DNA of 63,486 bases from Acanthaster planci (lineage: Eukaryota; Echinodermata; Asteroidea; Valvatida; Acanthasteridae), in NCBI RefSeq assembly GCF_001949145.1, contig NW_019091688.1, positions 76,157 to 139,642 on the forward strand. The letters are read 5' to 3'. Below the pieces are notes generated by a model. The model had not been told where the DNA came from and searched no databases. It was given only the letters and a program-made list of their open reading frames with translations. The position numbers were made by a program, and so were the translations under genes. Numbering within the stretch: position 1 is the stretch's first letter; each line of letters opens with the position of its first letter. Below are positions 49,301 through 60,060 of this stretch, one piece after another.

Positions 49301-52300
49301 CCCAGTGCTAATCCACTCGCACTAAATGCCCCAAACCGTGGTATTCTGTTTCAAAACAAGGCTGGATTATCTCCACTATTGAGAGTGAAAAATTGTTGGT
49401 AATGTCCAGCAGCCTGGTCTTTTGTTACGAGTACGGTCGTTTGTTACAAGGCCCAGTTCCCTTTGTCCGATTTCGGAGACCCTGGCGACGCATATAAAGA
49501 ATACGTGCCCGGTACCGGCAACCCCGGCAGCAAGTGGTTAAAAAGAGCCATGTTGGTCAAGGGTGTTCATACTGTTGGTAACGATGCCCCAGTGACACAT
49601 ATATTTCCTAGTCGTTCATGAACCAGCGAAGTTCAGTTCCTACCAAAGGAGCCTCTGTTGCTGAGAAACTAGCGCCCTCTCTTGATCCAGCTCAAGGCCC
49701 ACAGGGTACAACCAACAACAGTATTCAACTCAGCCTGACCATTTGGTGCAAATCCAGTCATCAGTGACCTACCGCTCTCCTGGGTTCTTCATGAAGGGGA
49801 TCCAGCCCTGTCCGTGTCTCTAGTCTGAAGCTGTACGCTGACTGAAGTTTCTCCAACAGGGATACATAGAAATCATCGCCCTAGATTGATTTTTGAAAAC
49901 AAATGGAATCAATTATTAGAAAACTGAATGTTAAAATTTTGTTTTGTAACAAGTTTTTAGCGTAACATCTGCAGGCACCAGAAAATACCACTGAACAAAG
50001 ACATCTGTAACGACGTCATAAGACAATTGTTTTCTTTATTGCAGGTGAAACACTCTACACATTGCCTAGTAAATAAATTCAGTGTTCTTGGCATAAAACT
50101 GTATGAAACTTATAAAGCGGGCCAAACTCAGAACAGTAATTTGCCACACAATTTACACAGTAAAGTCTGCGTTACGTTTGCTCATCACCAAACAATCAAC
50201 GCTGTTGATAATGCAAAATGACAAAGCCAGATAGGACCAGCTATTGGATTATTAGGTCATGAGTTAAGCATGACACTGAAATGATTCTGTCGATTCTGTC
50301 ACAGATGTCATGACAGGTACAAGTTCAACATCCTGACGAGCACAACGCATGGTCATGCAAGCCACAAGCAGAACCTATCATGAGCACACCCGGGATGGCA
50401 TCTCAAGTCCAGCCGCATCCAACATGGGGCCATGTCCATGACTACGGCTATTACTTCTAGTCTGTCAAAGAAAAACAAGCCACGGCCACATATGCCTCAC
50501 CCTGGCATGGCTTCAGTCACAGCATGGTCACTAGACTCACATGATCCAGTAGCTGCTCCAGGTACAGCTTGTACGTTCCTGGTTCCTCCACATCTTGCCT
50601 CCTCAAGGCCTCAATCACTTGGTAGTAGGCCGTCTTCCACAGTAGCTGCTCAATGTTATGCTTGTTGCACATCTCCAGGTCGGTCAGGATCACCTGCTCG
50701 TACATACGCTCCAGCTCTTGGCTAAAATAACAAGGAAGAGAATGTTTTCAATAAGGGAATAAATATGTGCTCGGCCGGTCTGAAACGTGCGTTTAAGACC
50801 AACTCAGGGAATAGACACTGATAATGCCCGAGCTGCAGGTGAAAGAAGTCAATATGTATGATGCATTTCCAACAATTTTGTTCTAGCATTTTACTTCATG
50901 ATCCCCGAGCACCCGTCTATTTTATGGTATATTCCTTTTACAAGTTGTCCAAAAGACTCTCCTTATATGGACTTTGCGCGCATGTGGCAAGCCGTATGCA
51001 CACAGACTCTTGACCAATCAGAATCGATTAAACTGTCTCGTATCTAGGTGCCAGCACGTGATTTACGCAGTGGGCATTATCAATTCTCAGCGGGCATAAT
51101 CAAATGTTCATACAAGATCAAGTTGCACTTTGTTAAATAGGGAGATTGGCTGAGGTATTTATGAATACTGGGTTATGTCAGCATTGCTGACTGACAGCAG
51201 ATTCACAACACTTCATAATACTTCCTCCAGCTTTTCAAGTGAACTACAAAACCCACCTCAGCTGGCTGTTCCAATCAAATAAATAACAGAAACTCCCAGC
51301 AGCAACAATTCGGAAAGGTTTGCATTTGTCTTGAGAGAATTGGAGAATTCCAGTTGCTATGTTCACATGAATCTAAAGAACTCGGCATACCAGATTTTAT
51401 TCAAATTTAACTCGCAAAAGGCTTATTCAATCTCATCAAGACCTTATCCAAGGTTTCCTTCCACACTTTCTCTTGCTATATCAAAGTTGCACTTTCGGCA
51501 TTCCAACAAACCTGAGTTTCATGATTTTCTGCACACCTTCTTCACCATGGAAACGGCGTGACACTGCGTTGTTAATGCTGTGCTCATATCTGGCAGTGTC
51601 CTGGAGGATTCTATGAGCTACAGAGTGCGAATGGGATGAGGGTGGGGCTGCAACACTGGTGGGCGTTTCTGTTGCCATGGGAGCATCTGGAGATGCTCCA
51701 AGAGGAGGAAAGTTGCCCTGGTAGTTGCCAACTTGCGTCGGGGGACTGGGAGCCTGGACCTTGGAGTCTGTGTTATGAGCCTCCACCTGCTCTGCCCAGG
51801 ACATCGCCGGGTAAAAACCTGGCGATGGGTAGACAGTGTGCTGCACCGGCATCGCTGGATAAGCTGGCGGATAAAAGGCTCCATACCCTTGGGGCTGGAA
51901 GTGACCCCTTGGGTCAAATTTGCGCTCTCCGGGACTTCCCCCTTGCTCAGGATCATAGAAATGATAGTCTGTGGACTCAGGCTTCTTGGCAGATGCCAAG
52001 GCGGGTCTCTCCTGCGGCTTGCTGGGATCCCACAGGAGGTTCCGGTTGCCAGGGCGACCTCTTGCATCCTTTGGTCGTGGCTCTTCTTTGGGCTCTGAGG
52101 CTGGCTGTGGAGGGTTGTAGTATCGATCATAGATTGGTCGGTAGCCCTGCTCAGACTGCTGCTGCTGCTGATTGGCTGGTTGAGAATGGATTGAAATGGG
52201 ATCACTTCTTTTCTGGGGCAGCCGAATCAAGCCACCACCCTTGGATGCGTGTTCAGATTGTGTCTCTTCTGATTCGCTTGCTGTCCTTCTGGATTCTCGG

Positions 52301-54252
52301 TCTCGATGTCGGTTTCGCCCACTTTGTCTCCGGTCACCAGACCTTCCATCTTGGGACTCTTCCTCCAGCCGTCGTTCCCTTTCTTCCTCGGGTGAAAGTG
52401 TCACCTCTCTGACGTTGCTGTTAAAGGTCACTGTCAGTTTGCCCTTTTCAAAAACTTGTTTTCCAGTTTCTCTCTTTGCTGGTTGTCTCTCGCTGACTTC
52501 TGCATCCGCTCTGGAATCCAAGTGTCTCCTCTGGTTTTGACTCTGTAATGTTTTCTTCTGTGACAATGCTGTCCCAACACGTTTCCCAGAGTCTGTACTG
52601 GAGATTGACTCATAGGATCCCTTGAATTCATCTTTGAGACTGAGATTCTGCAGCTTTGAGTCTGTGTGTGCCAAATCTCTGTCAAGGTCTTCGGACTTTG
52701 ATTGGGCTACATCAACAAATTGACTGTTATCACTGCCAGTTGAGCTCTCGCTGTTATAGCGCTGCCGGGATCGTCTGGCTGAGTACCTTTTCGATGAGGG
52801 GGCAGGTTTTGATCTTGTGTCTGCATTTGGTGACTTTGCTTCATTCTGTGACTTCAATTCAGTCTTGGGAGTCTTTGAGGCCATTCCTTTGCCTGGAGGA
52901 GACACCTGGAGGTCTAGTAATGACTTCAATGGTACTTTTTTGTTATTCTCCAGAGTGAACTTTCCTTGAAGAGAATCCGCGGGCTTAGAATTCTTGGAAC
53001 CACTGTTGTCAGTCCTCTGAGACCAGTTTTGGTTTGAGGATTTCCGTGAAGTGAAGACCATTGTCTCAATTTTATCTTCAGGTGGCACTGTGTTTGTTTC
53101 ACTCTCGTTGGTCTTTGGCTCATCTTGCCCCTGGCTGCCAGCCAACTTTGGGCTCACGTAGAAAGAGCGGTCTGGTTTCTTTTGCCTCGACACTTTATCC
53201 AAAATTGTTTCACTGGATATGCTGTGTGACCTCTTTGCCTCATCCTCTTGATGCGAGTGTTGCTTGCTGCCGTGAAAAGTCTTCTTCGATTCTTGACTAG
53301 TTTGCTGAGCATGGTTTCCATGATGATTGCTACTTGGTGCTTTTTCATTGCTTTGTGACCTCTTTGGTGCTTTGCCATTATGATTTTCTTGTTTCCCTAG
53401 CCAGTTGTGATTTTTAGTGGAGGCTTCAGTTTGGGAATCTGCTTGCCTGACAAGGGAGGAATCGGAAGCTAGCTCGGCATCTCCAATAGGTATATTTACC
53501 CTTTCAGAGTTTTTCTTTGATACACTACCCAAATGCCGTCCAGTTTTAGTATCATCTTTTGCATTTTTTCTCTTGCCCTGTGGACCATGCCATCTTTTCT
53601 CTCGCTGAACCTGGGGCTGTTGTTCACTGGCAGGCTTGGACTCTGGGCTAGGCCCTGATTTTGTTTCCACGGTCCCCTCCTTTCTTACATCGTCTCCTGC
53701 ATTCCTGTCCTGTGGTGGTTTGGCTGCTGGCTTTATATAGCTGCCTGTCTCCTTCTTCACATCCTTAGTCCTTACACTGCTGTCGTGGTCAGGTCTTGAT
53801 CTGGGATGACTGACTTTGTTACCCCTTGAAGACCTGTTGCCTTGATTATCAGAACGTTTATTGTCTCTGCCTGATCTTTGCACTTGGGATGTGCTCTTCC
53901 TGTCTTCAAGGTGTACTGATGAACGACCCTCACGTTTGTCCTTCCCATGCTGATGTGGTGGTGGCTGTTTCAGTTCCTGACCTTTATCACCATGCTGTGT
54001 TGGCTTTGGCTTCTGGCTCTGGGCTTTTGAAGTGTCTTGCAACCGATGATCGCCCTGAATGTTTTTGATGGAACTGGCGGGAGTAGTGTCGTTGTCTGTG
54101 GTAGATGGAGGTGGGTCTTGTTCGGATCTTTTACCAAGGCGTGACTGTCCAGGCTTGTAGATGGCCATATCTGGGCGGCGAACTTCCTTCCGCTGGCGTG
54201 AGGATTTGGTGCTCACGTCACTTTGTGAATCATCACTCGCTGCATTTTCCAT
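37391..54252 (-). CDS. SMG6: Telomerase-binding protein EST1A / NMD endonuclease SMG6
   Basis: SMG6 cleaves mRNAs near premature stop codons during nonsense-mediated decay. Nineteen coding exons join in phase into 1717 residues: 54252-51512, 50721-50541, 49880-49773, 48775-48669, 48448-48370, 47480-47370, 46837-46583, 45902-45841, 45711-45566, 45015-44908, 44121-43974, 43003-42903, 41091-40988, 40375-40211, 40007-39846, 39216-39063, 38597-38386, 38004-37923 and 37518-37391. Residues 25-39 (RRPDMAIYKPGQSRL) form an exon-junction-complex binding motif. A disordered Ser/Lys/Gln-rich region of about 850 residues follows in one 2.7 kb exon. The 14-3-3-like/TPR-type helical region (about 915-1450) includes QRCMISLGDIARYKE and RRKLDAVYYYMRSLAASNPF. 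The PIN domain (about 1540-1717) keeps the three metal-binding aspartates: Asp1550 (LVPDTNCFIDH), Asp1652 (NDDLILKCCL) and Asp1691 (LLTNDRNLRVKAL). Upstream of the chosen ATG (GCCATGG) the spliced frame is open to a TGA without another ATG. It is about 300 residues longer than human SMG6, mostly in the disordered part. Confidence 0.95.
39355..39715 (-). mobile_element. tRNA-derived SINE (minus orientation), nearly full length
   Basis: On the minus strand the head contains the B box GGTTCGAATCC (39649-39639) preceded by a tRNA-like segment. The body has CCTTGGGCAAGGCACTTTGT and CACCCAGGAGTAATTGGGTA, blocks I recognise from SINEs common in marine invertebrates. The tail ends in GTGCGCTATTTAAA and (ATT)n-like sequence. 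It lies in a SMG6 intron. Confidence 0.75.
43086..43265. mobile_element. Foldback MITE, 180 bp, in a SMG6 intron
   Basis: The ends ACAATACGG (43086) and CCGTATTGT (to 43265) are complementary. Most of the element folds on itself: the left TGCGCCACCAAGAGTTTACA and CGTTGGCCAATCATAACG pair with their inverse copies on the right, and TTGTCGACCC pairs with GGGTCGACAA at the centre. It has no coding potential. Confidence 0.75.
43528..43690 (+). repeat. SMG6 intronic repeat family, copy 1
   Basis: The stretch GCGTTCTGCGTGTACGCAGA, then GACCATACAT, and later TCCATTATAAACG and GTGAGTACCAAAAA, recurs in the same order and orientation at 48125-48340. It contains the palindrome-like CTGCGTGTACGCAG. Confidence 0.7.
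43810..43915 (-). mobile_element. tRNA-derived SINE head (minus orientation)
   Basis: The complement begins GGGAGTCATGACGGCAAGAT and contains TGTGGTCTGGGTTCAAATCC with the B box at 43855-43845. It resembles the SINE at 30357-30505 (GGGAGTCA...TGTGGTCCGGGGTTCAA), suggesting one family. It lies in a SMG6 intron. Confidence 0.6.
44265..44480 (+). repeat. SMG6 intronic repeat family, copy 2 (diverged)
   Basis: CCTGAGCTGAAGTGCACTC and TTTTCAAATGGTCTCGCGCACGTTC align with CCTGAGTTGAAGTGCACCC and TTTTCCAAGCGGGATCTGGC in the copy at 48125. Similarity fades after about 44420. Confidence 0.5.
47811..47862. repeat. Short tandem repeat, 14-bp unit
   Basis: AATGTAAGAACTTG is repeated about three and a half times with minor changes. 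It lies in a SMG6 intron. Confidence 0.7.
48125..48340 (+). repeat. SMG6 intronic repeat family, copy 3
   Basis: This is the longest of three copies of the same sequence found in SMG6 introns (the others are at 43528 and 44265). Its right edge lies about 30 bases from the donor side of the exon ending at 48370. No frame of its own and no clear terminal repeats were seen. Confidence 0.65.
49101..49537. mobile_element. piggyBac-type MITE (copy 2, inverted relative to copy 1)
   Basis: The left end CCACTTGCTGCCGGG (49101) follows TTTA. The right end CCCCGGCAGCAAGTGG (to 49537) is followed by TTAA. Inside, on the complement, GCCGGTACCGGGCACGTA and AAATCGGACAAAGG match copy 1 at 13147. It lies in a SMG6 intron. 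Confidence 0.7.
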
Positions 54253-55594
54253 GGCTTCCAGTACTTCTGCCAAAGAAACATAATTCAAGTACCAATTTTA
54301 TCAACATGATTAGGAAACAGTTCCAGCAGGTAGCTCAATTTTGAGCTCAATTTTTTTTTCAAAGCAAAGTGTTAATTTTGCCATCATCTGGTCACACACT
54401 TTATTTTCTTTTAATGTTAGCACTGAACCAACACCATGTAATTGCTAAATTAATGGACGGGGGATCGCATGATGCTGCCAATAAAAACCATCAGGAGATG
54501 GAGGTTTGAGACCAACCACAAGCCCATTCAAATTGTCCCATTCCCAAAAGTCACAAAACTATCTATTTAACTCAAACGTTTTTTACATGAATCCTATATT
54601 AAATTAAATTTCAGGATATTTGGGTTTTTTTTAGTGATTTCTACACATAGCTCTGGATAAATTGTTAAGGAAAATAGGTCTGATGTTGCACTAGCCTTGG
54701 TCTGAATTCCATCCCATGAATATAAATTCAAAATGACAATCTACACGATTTATGGCACATGATCCCAAGAAATAATCACTGCTCATGTTCAGCTGCCATG
54801 TGGGTACAACAGCACAGCTACTCTGGCAATGGAAATTGGACCGTGAACCCCTCCTGATGATATTCAACCAGAGGATGGCAAAATATGTACACTTTGTCTC
54901 AGTAAATCTTTTTTCAGTTCAAATAAAAATATGTCACTGTCCGTGGTTATGTCACCAAGGTCAAACAAACAAAAATTTCTCCACTCAACTTGAGTGGAAA
55001 ATGAAATGCTGAATGGTTAGGCCTAGTTAAAATAAATAATAGTTTTAGATAACAATTAATGCCAGGGCAGACTACACACGAAACATGTACAGAGCTTGGG
55101 CCCAACCCATGATAAATGTGAAGGCCAGTTTATACTTTGTATGAAAGCAGATTGACAATTTACGCAAATCTGTGACATCAGATCAAAAATGCTGCAAATC
55201 TTTTGTGACTTCAAATTTGCTTCGCTTTCACATTCACCTGTATAACTAGGCCAAGAAGCAGCCTTTTAAAAAGTTTTATTCAAGCCATGGTTATTTTGAA
55301 AGATCCATGTAAAATTTCTCACAGACACACACCATGTTGACAACCATGATAAAAAAACACACACACAAAAACAAACAAATAAACATGAGCAGATGAGTGC
55401 CTAGGGCCCTATTTACAACTTTTTATTAATTTCAAACATAAGCGAGCACGGTGAATGTTGGTAAACTTACTAAAACTTAAAGATAAAGAGGCCTAGGCTA
55501 TCAATATTTGTAAACTGTATTCTTGACTGATGAGAAAGCACTAAAAACACCTCTAAAAAAAACTTTTAAAAATGATGATCAAAATTACCTATAC

Positions 55595-55712
55595 CTTCCT
55601 CAGCTTGACAACTCAAAAGAATGTTTTCGAAGCTGTTTTGTAGCTCTATGTGCGCGCATATAAACGCGAAGCGACTCAAACGCTCGTCGCCATCTTTTCA
55701 TCTATTTCTCAT
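55595..55712 (-). promoter_or_regulatory. SMG6 non-coding first exon and promoter region
   Basis: A donor (GAGGAAG then gtatag, exon edge 55595) fits the phase of the acceptor at 54266. The exon contains ATGGCGACGAGCGTTTGA, a five-codon upstream frame ending in TGA. The spliced main frame has no ATG in this exon, so translation is assigned to the ATG at 54252. The 5' limit is approximate. Confidence 0.5.
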
Positions 55713-57753
55713 GGCACGTTCTATGTAAAAAATAGGGATAATCAATTAAGAGTTCATTTTAAATATAAATATATGTCTTTTACAGGAAATTGTCAACAAA
55801 TTATAACATAAACGATCGTTTTATTCGAACTGCAGGTACTTCCCAATATGAGACTCATATAAGAGCAATAGGGATTTTCTTTTATTTGGAAAAGTGTGAA
55901 CCCTAAATTGTAATCGTTGAACCAACGTTTCCAAAAATATCATCGACTCTGGAGGGCGCTAGGCTATTTTCTAGTTCAGCGCAGTTGGTCAACTATGAAA
56001 CTTGCCGAGACTGCACTGTGTTTATGTTTCAAATGTCAGCTTCCGGTTGCGTTTGAAAAGTAACTTTATCAGGTAAATGAAAGCACTTGTAAAATGCTGC
56101 TGCATATTTTACTTCGAAAGACTATATTGACTGGCAAAACAATGTCAATGTGTCATTTATTGATGGAATAATTTGGTTTGGTTTGGTTAATTTCACATCT
56201 TTGTTAATGAATAATTAATGAAAATAAATTCAGAGCATGGAGGAAGGAACACGTGTTAGACCATGAGAATGAAAATTTCAGATTTGTCCACCACCCACCT
56301 GGTCCAAAACACCCCGCCAAAAAAGTTTATTATTTCTAAAAAAGTTCATTATTTTCAGAAAAATGCAGGAATAAAAAGTCCATTTCATATGCCAAGCCTT
56401 ATACAGCAGTAAAAGGGTCCAAAATCATGCGTACATCTATGCATACCTACCTACTACACGAACGATAAAATTCTGTAAGACTGTAATATGCGTAGGCGTA
56501 AAGCACTGCCCTGGCCAGGGATGTCATGTACATATGTGAGTATCATATCCACTGAGCACGGTCATTACTGTTCATGTACATGTGTACAAGCAATCCCGTT
56601 AACACTGCGATGCTGTGCAGCTTCCGTCCTGTTGTGTGTTGCCTTGCCTTAGCTGCTGGCCGGCCAGCTGGCCGGCCGCGAGTATACAGAATGCTGCATC
56701 CAATGAAAACTTGTTCTGATTGACAACTTGATGACCTCATTTGCCTTATATGGAACGTGAGGTTGTGGCTACTTGCGGCCGGCATGCCAATTATTGAACT
56801 GAATATGTATTAAGCTCAGTTGAATAAGGAAGAATTTAGTAGTGTCATGTTCTAGGGAATGCAGTATATTGCATGTTGATGTTGATCTATTGTGAATTCT
56901 TACTACATGTACTTACTTTACATATTCATCGCACTTGGCCACTCCGCGCTCCGCACACCGTCATATACGAAAAAATAATGAATAATGAAAAAAAGCCTCA
57001 TATTTTTCCAAACTGTTCCGGACGCTAATCTAAAACTTTCATTCTCATAGCCTTATGATATTAATTCATTTACAATAAACAAAGATGTAGGATGCTGGGA
57101 AAAAAGCCGAGGCTAATACAAGACCCAGCACCCCTTCTTACGATGAACATTCCATTTCTACACGTTTTTGACAAAATATAAGTGACATCAAATTGTCTCA
57201 ATACAATACAAATACATTTAGCTAGTTTAGGAATTGAGGCAGTTAAGGATTAGGAATTAGGTCTTTCGTATAATACATGTGAATTGTACCATGAATATTT
57301 AAAAGTTAAAATCACTGGTAAGTACATGTAAGAAACTTTTAAGATTTTTCTTGAATTGATAAGCGGTACGTGTTGGGGATAGGCAGTTACTTTAAGCTAT
57401 TCCGTAGATTTAAAGCTATTCCATAATTTATGATAAGTGTCAAACAAAAAAGACCCGCAGTAAAATGGAAATAATAAATGTGCAAGCCGATCTGACGTCG
57501 CTCATGGGTTGGCCATAGCTCAAGCTTCAAGAGGACATCTGGACATATGAAAGCCATCTAAATTGAGGAGGCCGGAGAAATTTGGTGTGTAATACGTATG
57601 GCAGAAGATTTGGAACTCTAATTTTTTTTGATTTTGTTTCTTTTTCTTTAAAATGATGAACATTTTGTAAATAATGGTTTTTTGGAGGCAGTGACCTTCA
57701 GTGCCCCCTCTGCCCAAATAACATGTATACAGAAACTTGCCTACGCCTACCCC

Positions 57754-57826
57754 CAGTCTTGCCAGAATTGTGGGGTTCGTCGTCCGTTCATGGGAATGCA
57801 GCAGATGGACCCCACAGTCACGGGAA
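57754..57826. repeat. Second copy of the GTGGGGTCCG inverted repeat
   Basis: AGAATTGTGGGGTTCGTCG and TGGACCCCACAGTCACGGG mirror each other. They resemble AGAACTGTGGGGTCCGA and its complement at 3862-3948, including the inner CGTCCG. Confidence 0.45.
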
Positions 57827-59739
57827 TAGCCTAGGCCCTCTTAGAGAACTCTGTGTGACTTGGAGATGGCGGTTTATATGGGATCCTAATGCTATGTACA
57901 TGTTTGAATCCAGTTTTTGCAGTGTTGATCCGGAAGCGCAAACTCCACTTTTAAAAAATATTTTCCCGTGAGAGCATCTATGAGGTACCTGTAGCTATTG
58001 GAAACATTGTAACAGGTACATGTATTCAGACCATGAACTCAAGCCATAGGCTTCAAGCACAGCAAATTCAGAGAATAAGTACACCTTACATGTATGTGCA
58101 TGACTCGATTGCCATGGATGCCTCCATCCAAGATAGCCGTCTTCTTCCAATCACTGTGTTTTGATGTCACAAGCATTCATTTCCAGAAACAGTAATGGTG
58201 TGTGTCAAAAAAATGTATGAAAGCAGTTGAACTCTGTAGCTGTACACAGTTAGGTGATTGACCTGTGATGCTGCATGGGGGCACATTTCTCAGGGGGGAC
58301 AAATTTACGTGGAAGGGGACAGATTTACTTTGGTATCTGTGTCCCCCCAGACAGTTTACCCAGGGTGTGATCCACTAAAAGTGTTCCGGGGGGGGGACAC
58401 ATTTACCGGGGAGGGGGGGATGGCAGTTTTACCTTTTACACAGGCATCAAAAAAGTTTGTTTGGGGCAATTCAGTTGGGCTGGTTAAATATTGTTCAGTT
58501 GTTTTTGTATGTCTGGGTGTCAAAAAAATTTTCCTTTTGTATCGCTTGCCATTCTGTGTTATGTGAGGTACATCCCAAAATTGGAATAAATGAAATGGAA
58601 AAAATAGCTTCCAACAGGCTGTCAGACGGGGCTTCCCTGGTGACCCCTGACATGTTGTGTCATGAACTATATTTAATTGTGGGCATTACCTGACCTAAGA
58701 TATTATCAAGAGTCATCAGGGATTGTCAGGTCAGTGAACTACACGTAGACTAGCACTGCACCCGAACATGCCCAGTGAGTGTTTGAGCATGGAGATGGGG
58801 GAACCTGCCACTACAAATCTTCATATGGTTCCATACTTACAATTGTGACTTTGTACTCAGAAGATGGAATTCAGGCCTGGCGGGATTCCAGACTTTTTTC
58901 CCTTTAAATATACATGTAGATCTTTTGGAATGATGGATCAAAAAGAAATGTGGAACATTCTGCAATTTAATGTAGGGTTCAAAATTGTCGATTTTTTAAG
59001 GAAGGGGAAACATGTGCAATGTTTGTTGATGAATTGATCAAGGTACTGGCTGGCTTCATGGCTGGCCACCTATAAAATTTTACCCATTGCTCATTATACC
59101 ATGCAGGCACCTGTCATGCCTATTCAAAGATCGCATTAATGATACATGTGTGGTCATGATGTTATCAGCTCGATGCCAGCATTTTAATGAAAATATAAAG
59201 TACCACTGGATGACTGAAAAATAGACAATTTGCTGAAAATCCCCACAGATTTCTATGAACAAGTTGTGCAGTCATGTGTATGCGACATGCACTCAGACTA
59301 AAGTAAATAATTTATACGATATGTCAATTTAAATAGGATCATTGTTGCTGCATGTAAATTATAGCCTTCTCTCTTTTGGCCGTAATATGATAAGCCTGGT
59401 TTTGTTTCAGTTCTGGTGTTTTATTTATGATGCTTTAGCTTTGTCAATTTAAAAGATACTGATCGGTTAAATTGGCATAATAAATTGTGACAGGACGGCA
59501 CAATACCACCAAATAATGCACACAAAATGGACAGTTTTTTTATTTATTTATTTATTTAGTCAGACCCATTTTTTTTACAAATCGTTTTTTTGTATCAGGT
59601 TATTATTGGCCATAATTCCTACCAATAACTGCATAGTTTATTATGAATTAAAAATCCAGTAATTTCAATTTTTGGAACCCCTAATGGAAAACTCCTTTGA
59701 ATGGAGAAACAGGAATGTTTTTTATTCAAATTCATTGTC

Positions 59740-60060
59740 CGGTTTATCATAAAAGTTGTCTTAAGATAGAGTTACTAGTTGCAATTGAAAAAGATAATAT
59801 TGAAGCGTGTGTTCATTTCTGTTTTCCACTTCACTTAGTTTATATTCATAATGCTAGAGTTTTGTGAACTATCTCTTACCCAAGATTTTTTAAGCTTTTC
59901 TTGAGATTGGAAAAGATTAAATTGAGGTTTGTGTTCATTTTCTGGTGTTCCACTTTGATTAATTTATCGTTACAATTTTATATATTTCTGAACTGTTTCT
60001 AACCCAAGATTTTTAAAGCTTTTTTGAGATTGGATTCCTAAGACAACTTTTATGAAATGG
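59740..60060. repeat. Inverted-repeat element containing a tandem duplication
   Basis: The outer ends CATAAAAGTTGTCTTA (about 59750) and TAAGACAACTTTTATG (to about 60056) are perfect complements. Between them, two diverged units of about 125 bp share TGTGTTCATTT, TTCCACTT, TTTGTGAACT/TTCTGAACT, ACCCAAGATTTTT and TTGAGATTGGA. A third weak unit may lie outside at about 59410. A MITE with internal duplication is likely. Confidence 0.6.

Noticed and set aside
51636-52412. 258-codon open frame on the plus strand
   Set aside because: It lies opposite the SMG6 large exon. Its length is explained by the low stop density of the reverse complement of that Ser/Gln/Lys-rich coding sequence, and it has no recognisable domain.
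58258-58566. 102-codon plus-strand frame
   Set aside because: It is driven by G-rich low-complexity sequence with no splice or homology support.
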